64,000 nt of DNA from Streptomyces sp. RKAG293. Its GTDB lineage: Bacteria > Actinomycetota > Actinomycetes > Streptomycetales > Streptomycetaceae. The stretch covers positions 7,487,001-7,551,000 of the forward strand of contig NZ_JAJOZB010000001.1 of assembly GCF_023701745.1 (NCBI RefSeq). Reading direction: 5' to 3'. The stretch's first letter is position 1. Every line of letters starts with the position of its first letter. The notes beneath the pieces are model-generated. The model did no database searches, was not told the origin of the DNA, and saw only the letters and a list, made by a program, of their open reading frames with translations. Shown here piece after piece: positions 60,401 through 64,000 of this stretch. Made by a program: the position numbers and the translations under genes.

Positions 60401-60418
60401 TCTCGGTGATCACCGAGA
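60401..60418. promoter_or_regulatory. Perfect 18-bp palindrome next to the ribosome-binding site
   Basis: TCTCGGTGATCACCGAGA is a perfect palindrome overlapping the 5' side of the AGAAGGAG ribosome-binding site of the L,D-transpeptidase gene. It could be an operator for the divergent HTH protein, or an RNA hairpin that masks the ribosome-binding site. Confidence 0.7.
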
Positions 60419-60428
60419 AGGAGCAATA

Positions 60429-61667
60429 GTGAGTACTGTTCAGGCGGCCCGGAGCGCGATACGTACCGGCGACCGATTCCACCGCGGCGCTGTGGCGCTG
60501 ACGATGGGCGGCATCCTGCTGATGACCGCGGCCTGCGGCGGCCACCACGGCGAGGGCGCCGAGGCCTCCCGCGTGACGGACCCCGCCGCCACGACCACGG
60601 CCGGGGCCGTGCCGAAGACGTCGGCCGCGGTGCTGGACGTCGAGCCGAAGGACGGCGCCCAGGGCGTCGCCCCGAACGCGCTTCAGGTGTCCGTCTCCCA
60701 CGGGAGGCTCACCACCGTGGACGTGACCGACAAGAACGGCAAGCGCGTGCCCGGCTCGCTCACCCCGGACGGCACCGGCTGGAAGCCCGCCGCCGCGCTC
60801 GCACCCGGCACGGCGTACACGGTGAACGCCCAGGCGACGGACGCCGACGGCCTCGCTGCCGCCGCCACCACGGCGTTCACCACGCGCGCGCCCGACAAGC
60901 AGGTCTCCACCAACGACAACATCGGCGACGGCCAGACCTACGGCGTGGGCATGATCGTCAAGGTGGAGTTCAGCAGGAAGATCGTGAACAAGGACGCCGT
61001 TGCCAAGGGCATCACCTTCGCGACCGACAACGGCACCGAAGTGAAGGGCCACTGGTTCGGTAACGATCGGCTGGACTTCCGACCGGCCGAGTACTGGAAG
61101 CCGGGCACCAAGGTCACCATCCACTACCGGCTGAAGAACGTCGAGGTCTCGCCGGGCGTCTACGGCGACGTGGACAGGGACGAGCCGTTCACCATCGGCC
61201 GGTCGCAGGTGTCCACCGCGAACGCCGCCACGCACCAGCTCACGATCGTCCGGAACGGCAAGGCCACCACCGTGCCCGCCACGCTCGGCGACGAGAAGCA
61301 CCCGTCGTGGGGCGGCACCATGGTGATCATGTCCAAGGAGAAGGTCACCCACATGAACTCCCGGACTGTCGGACTCGGCGACGAGTACGACATCCCCGCC
61401 GTCCCGCACGCGATGCGGCTGACCAGCAGCGGCACCTACCTCCACGGCAACTACTGGTACAAGGGCGACCCGTTCGGCAAGGCCAACACCAGCCACGGCT
61501 GCGTCTCGCTCAAGGACGTGGAGGGCGGCGGCGACAACTCCGTCGCGGGCGCGTTCTTCAACAGCTCGCTGATCGGCGACGTGGTCAAGGTCGTGAACTC
61601 GAAGGAGAAGGCGGTCGCCCCCGACAACGGGCTCGGCGGCTGGAACCTCCCCTGGGCGAAGTGGTAG
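60429..61667 (+). CDS. L,D-transpeptidase lipoprotein, 412 aa
   Basis: GTG at 60429 after AGAAGGAGCAATA. The N-terminus has a lipobox, GGILLMTAACGG (Cys about residue 36). Two Ig-like domains follow (AVLDVEPKDGAQGVAPNALQ; TYGVGMIVKVEFSRKIVNKD), then the YkuD catalytic domain with YLHGNYWYKGDPFG and ANTSHGCVSLKDVEGGGDNS, containing the HxxxxxSHGCVxL active-site Cys. It cross-links peptidoglycan 3-3 outside the membrane. Length and domains match mycobacterial LdtMt2-type enzymes. Confidence 0.95.
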   Translation: MSTVQAARSAIRTGDRFHRGAVALTMGGILLMTAACGGHHGEGAEASRVTDPAATTTAGAVPKTSAAVLDVEPKDGAQGVAPNALQVSVSHGRLTTVDVTDKNGKRVPGSLTPDGTGWKPAAALAPGTAYTVNAQATDADGLAAAATTAFTTRAPDKQVSTNDNIGDGQTYGVGMIVKVEFSRKIVNKDAVAKGITFATDNGTEVKGHWFGNDRLDFRPAEYWKPGTKVTIHYRLKNVEVSPGVYGDVDRDEPFTIGRSQVSTANAATHQLTIVRNGKATTVPATLGDEKHPSWGGTMVIMSKEKVTHMNSRTVGLGDEYDIPAVPHAMRLTSSGTYLHGNYWYKGDPFGKANTSHGCVSLKDVEGGGDNSVAGAFFNSSLIGDVVKVVNSKEKAVAPDNGLGGWNLPWAKW

Positions 61668-61691
61668 ACCCGCCCCCTCGACCGCACCGCC

Positions 61692-61763
61692 CGCATCGAC
61701 CGTGACGACCGCATCGACCGTGACGACCGCACCGCCCGTGACGACTGCACCGCCCGTGACGAA
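61692..61763. repeat. Four tandem 18-bp repeats
   Basis: Units CGCATCGACCGTGACGAC at 61692 and 61710, CGCACCGCCCGTGACGAC at 61728 and a near copy at 61746. They lie 24 bases after the L,D-transpeptidase stop, in the gap towards a convergent MarR gene. Two point variants pair the units. Confidence 0.8.
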
Positions 61764-61857
61764 CAGGACGGGCGGTCGCCGAACCGGTGCCCGCGGGCAG
61801 GAGAGGGCCCACCGCGAACCGTGCCCGCCGGGCCCTCGCCCGTCGGGCTCGTGACGG

Positions 61858-62313
61858 TCAGTCGTGGTCGGCGGCGAAGGGTCCCTGTTCGACGAAGCGG
61901 CGCAGGAGGCGGGCGAAGGTACGGGCGTCGTCCTGCGGCCAGCTGGCGAGTGAGTCCTCGATGACGTCCGCGAGTCGCCGCCGGGTGACGGCCACGATGG
62001 CGTGGCCGTCGTCGGTGAGGCTGAGCAGGGTGGCGCGGCTGTCGTCCGGGTCCGGGTGGCGCTCGAGGAGGCCGGACCGCTCCAGTCGGTCGGCGCGCCG
62101 GCTGACGGTGGTGCGGTCCAGTCCGACCTCGCGGCCGAGGTCGGCGGCGCTGCACGGGCCGGTGCGGGCCAGGCCGCTGAGGACCGGGTAGGTGAGGTCG
62201 TCAAGCGCCTCCTCCAGGCCGTCGGTGATGCGGGTGTGGAGACGGGTGCGGGTGCTGCGCCGCAGGAGCAGCCCGAGGGTGTGGGCGATGTCGTCGCCGG
62301 TCGTGTTCGTCAC
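61858..62313 (-). CDS. MarR-family regulator, 151 aa
   Basis: GTG at 62313. A compact winged-helix protein: LLRRSTRTRLHTRITDGLEE, LTYPVLSGLARTGPCSAADL, GREVGLDRTTVSRRADRLER and SGLLERHPDPDDSRATLLSL (the MarR wing with DxRxxxLxL). A 19-bp palindrome lies 12 bases upstream. It is divergent from a SnoaL-like gene and a hydrolase gene and probably represses both. Confidence 0.93.
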   Translation of the reverse strand: MTNTTGDDIAHTLGLLLRRSTRTRLHTRITDGLEEALDDLTYPVLSGLARTGPCSAADLGREVGLDRTTVSRRADRLERSGLLERHPDPDDSRATLLSLTDDGHAIVAVTRRRLADVIEDSLASWPQDDARTFARLLRRFVEQGPFAADHD

Positions 62314-62324
62314 CGCTCCAGATT

Positions 62325-62343
62325 AGCGTGCGCAACGCACGCT
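62325..62343. promoter_or_regulatory. MarR operator candidate
   Basis: AGCGTGCGCAACGCACGCT: perfect 8-bp arms with a CAA centre, between the divergent MarR and SnoaL-like genes. This is the typical size for MarR dimers. Confidence 0.8.
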
Positions 62344-62436
62344 TTTCCTGCTACAGTCATAAGCGTGCTCGAGGCACGCATCTCTTGTACTCGCCGTACT
62401 CGCCCTACGGGCCACCACCACACCGGAGGAAATCCC

Positions 62437-62829
62437 ATGAACCGCACCGACATCCGCACCGCCCTCACCGACCTGCTCCTCACCCCGGGCCTGGACCTGG
62501 ACGAGGCCGCCGAGCGGCACTTCGCCCCCGACTACCGTCAGCGCACCGACGGCAGCTGGGCGGACCGCACCGAGTTCCTCGCCCACATCGCCCACCTGCG
62601 CACGGTCGTGGCCGGCGGCTCGGTCGAGGTCCACGACGAACTCGCGGACGGCGACCGGTACGCCGACCGCCACACCATGGAGGTCGTCAAGACGGACGGC
62701 TCCACGGTCCGAATGGAGGTCTACGTGTTCGCCGAGTTCGCGCCCGACGGCCGCTTCCGCCGGATCGAGGAGACCACCTTGCTGCTCGAAGGCTCCGAGG
62801 CAGACCGCGACCTCGGCAGCGCCCGCTGA
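62437..62829 (+). CDS. SnoaL-like/NTF2-fold protein, 130 aa
   Basis: ATG at 62437 with GGAGGAAATCCC upstream. The NTF2-like features are DEAAERHFAPDYRQRTDGSW, ADRTEFLAHIAHLRTVVAGG, VEVHDELADGDRYADRHTME and VRMEVYVFAEFAPDGRFRRI. Length is as in SnoaL polyketide-cyclase-like proteins, which are ester hydrolases, isomerases or binding proteins. It is followed by the alpha/beta hydrolase gene 106 bases on, in the same direction, and is likely under MarR control. Confidence 0.9.
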   Translation: MNRTDIRTALTDLLLTPGLDLDEAAERHFAPDYRQRTDGSWADRTEFLAHIAHLRTVVAGGSVEVHDELADGDRYADRHTMEVVKTDGSTVRMEVYVFAEFAPDGRFRRIEETTLLLEGSEADRDLGSAR

Positions 62830-62935
62830 ACCTCCTCGTGCCGATCCCCGGCGTCGGACGGCTCCGAGGCCGACCGCAACCCCGCCGCCGCCCCCGTCCG
62901 GCCGTGCTCATTCCCACACCTCCGAGGAGACCGTC

Positions 62936-64000
62936 ATGAAGCAGCTGCTGTTCCCGAACAACCCGCAGTTCTGGTACGAGACCCTGCGTTCGATGAGCCA
63001 TATCGCCTATGGTGGCGCTGATTTCGGTGAGGTCGTCTCCACGGGTGAGCGCATCGTCGAGGGTGACTACGACAGCTGGCACACCGAGTGGCTCGCGACG
63101 GCCGACCGGGTGGCCGACGAGGCGCGGAAGGCGCTGGACGCCGGTCACCGGGTCAGTGCCCGGGACGGGTTCCTGCGGGCGTCGAACTACTACCGCTCGG
63201 CGGAGTTCTTCCTGCACGGTCACCCGTGCGACCCGCGTCACGACCACGCCTACGACCGCAGCGTGGCCTGCTTCCAGGCGGCCGCCGCCCTGTACACCCC
63301 GCGCATCGAGCCGGTGCGTATCCCGTACGAGGGCACGACGCTGCCGGGCTACCTCTACCGGGCCGACACCTCCGGCGCACCCCGGCCGACCCTGATCATG
63401 CACTCCGGCTTCGACGGCACCGCCGAGGAGCTCCACTTCAGCGGCGCGCTGGCGGCCGTGGAGCGCGGCTACACCGTCCTGACCTTCGACGGCCCAGGAC
63501 AGCCCGGGCCCCGCCACCACCAGGGCATGGTGTTCCGTCCCGACTGGGAGAACGTCATCACCCCCGTCGTCGACTTCGCAGAAACCGTCCCCGAGGTCGA
63601 CAACAGCCGTATCGCGCTGCTGGGTTCCAGCATGGGCGGCGTGCTCGCCCCCAGGGCGGCGGCGTTCGAACACCGGCTGGCCGCGGTGATCGCCGTCGAC
63701 GGCGTCTACGACCTCGGGCAGATATCCGTCCGCAACATCCCCGGCGACCGTAACGCCGCCGAGCGGCTCCTGCGCGCGGAATCCGCCCCCGAACTCGACG
63801 CCGTCTTCGAGCAGATCATGGCCCAGGACGCCACCGCCCGGTGGGCGATCAACCACGGCATGTACGTCATGGGTGTCGACACTCCCCGGGCCTTCAGCGC
63901 CTCCTATCTCGACTACACCCTCGACCACGGCATCGCCGAGCAGATCCAGTGCCCCACCCTGGTCTGCGACGCCGCCGAGGACGAGTTCTTCAAGGGCCAG
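62936..64000 (+). CDS. Alpha/beta hydrolase with N-terminal cap (partial, runs off the window)
   Basis: ATG at 62936 after CCGAGGAGACCGTC; the frame stays open to the window end (355 codons). It shares the cap and core of the hydrolase at 40534: ARDGFLRASNYYRSAEFFLH, IEPVRIPYEGTTLPGYLYRA, PTLIMHSGFDGTAEELHFSG, VLTFDGPGQPGPRHHQGMVF and the nucleophile ALLGSSMGGVLAPRAAAFEH (GSSMG). The C-terminal acid region reads PTLVCDAAEDEFFKG. It belongs to the FrsA/DHPON-hydrolase-like group. Stop codon and catalytic His are outside the window. Confidence 0.9.
   Translation, partial: MKQLLFPNNPQFWYETLRSMSHIAYGGADFGEVVSTGERIVEGDYDSWHTEWLATADRVADEARKALDAGHRVSARDGFLRASNYYRSAEFFLHGHPCDPRHDHAYDRSVACFQAAAALYTPRIEPVRIPYEGTTLPGYLYRADTSGAPRPTLIMHSGFDGTAEELHFSGALAAVERGYTVLTFDGPGQPGPRHHQGMVFRPDWENVITPVVDFAETVPEVDNSRIALLGSSMGGVLAPRAAAFEHRLAAVIAVDGVYDLGQISVRNIPGDRNAAERLLRAESAPELDAVFEQIMAQDATARWAINHGMYVMGVDTPRAFSASYLDYTLDHGIAEQIQCPTLVCDAAEDEFFKGQ

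Noticed and set aside
60290..60428. c-di-AMP (ydaO) riboswitch upstream of the L,D-transpeptidase
   Set aside because: Cell-wall genes in actinomycetes often carry it, but the conserved core sequences could not be found here.
61692..61763. Possible CRISPR array
   Set aside because: The repeats are directly tandem with no spacers.

Overview
The base composition (high G+C, strong third-position G/C), GTG starts, purine-rich Shine-Dalgarno sites and protein families point to a Streptomyces-like actinomycete. The window looks like an accessory, decay-rich stretch such as a chromosome arm or genomic island. The evidence is many truncated insertion-sequence transposases and broken genes lying between intact metabolic or regulatory genes. 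No rRNA, CRISPR array or replication origin was seen. One tRNA-Trp (CCA) is present.

Layout. 1-8.8 kb is mostly a graveyard of remnants of IS5, IS256 and IS3-like elements, a tyrosine recombinase, DUF1062, a sulfite-oxidase-like gene, a sugar epimerase and a P-loop kinase. A few intact genes sit among them (a secreted small protein, an SDR oxidoreductase). 8.9-14.1 kb is a single 1739-residue protein with six DRVVxxDYxGSGxxDHLLAYRPG-type repeats, long amphipathic helices and a C-terminal Ig-like domain. 14-24 kb holds more remnants, a STAND-type ATPase, an ArsR/SRPBCC/DinB-like operon with twin operators, a small alpha/beta hydrolase and FtsK/MFS debris. 24-32 kb is a metabolic stretch: XRE regulator, secreted beta-propeller, metallo-beta-lactamase-fold hydrolase, carboxylesterase, alpha/beta hydrolase with TetR, and an LtrA membrane protein. 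32-40 kb is again mixed, with ankyrin, VanX, DUF6928, TPR and IS fragments, the tRNA-Trp, a PQQ-type beta-propeller lipoprotein and membrane proteins. 40-42.5 kb is a hydrolase/TetR divergon with two strong palindromes.

43.6-58.7 kb is the most remarkable part. It is a run of five co-directional, mostly 4-nt-overlapping genes: (1) an LCAT/PGAP1-like lipase; (2) a caspase-like/STAND-NTPase/WD40 protein; (3) a pseudokinase fused to a UPF1-like SF1 helicase; (4) a PLD-like protein with degenerate HKD motifs and one frameshift; (5) a protein with a C-terminal GHKL ATPase. A membrane protein is transcribed divergently from the same 76-bp gap. Kinase-helicase plus PLD is reminiscent of type I Mokosh anti-phage systems. 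The lipase, caspase-STAND and GHKL additions make this a candidate composite, previously undescribed conflict or defence system.

58.9-64 kb contains an HTH/transmembrane regulator, an L,D-transpeptidase lipoprotein with a perfect palindrome next to its ribosome-binding site, a MarR regulator with its operator, a SnoaL-like protein, and a second copy of the hydrolase family seen at 40.5 kb, which runs off the window end.
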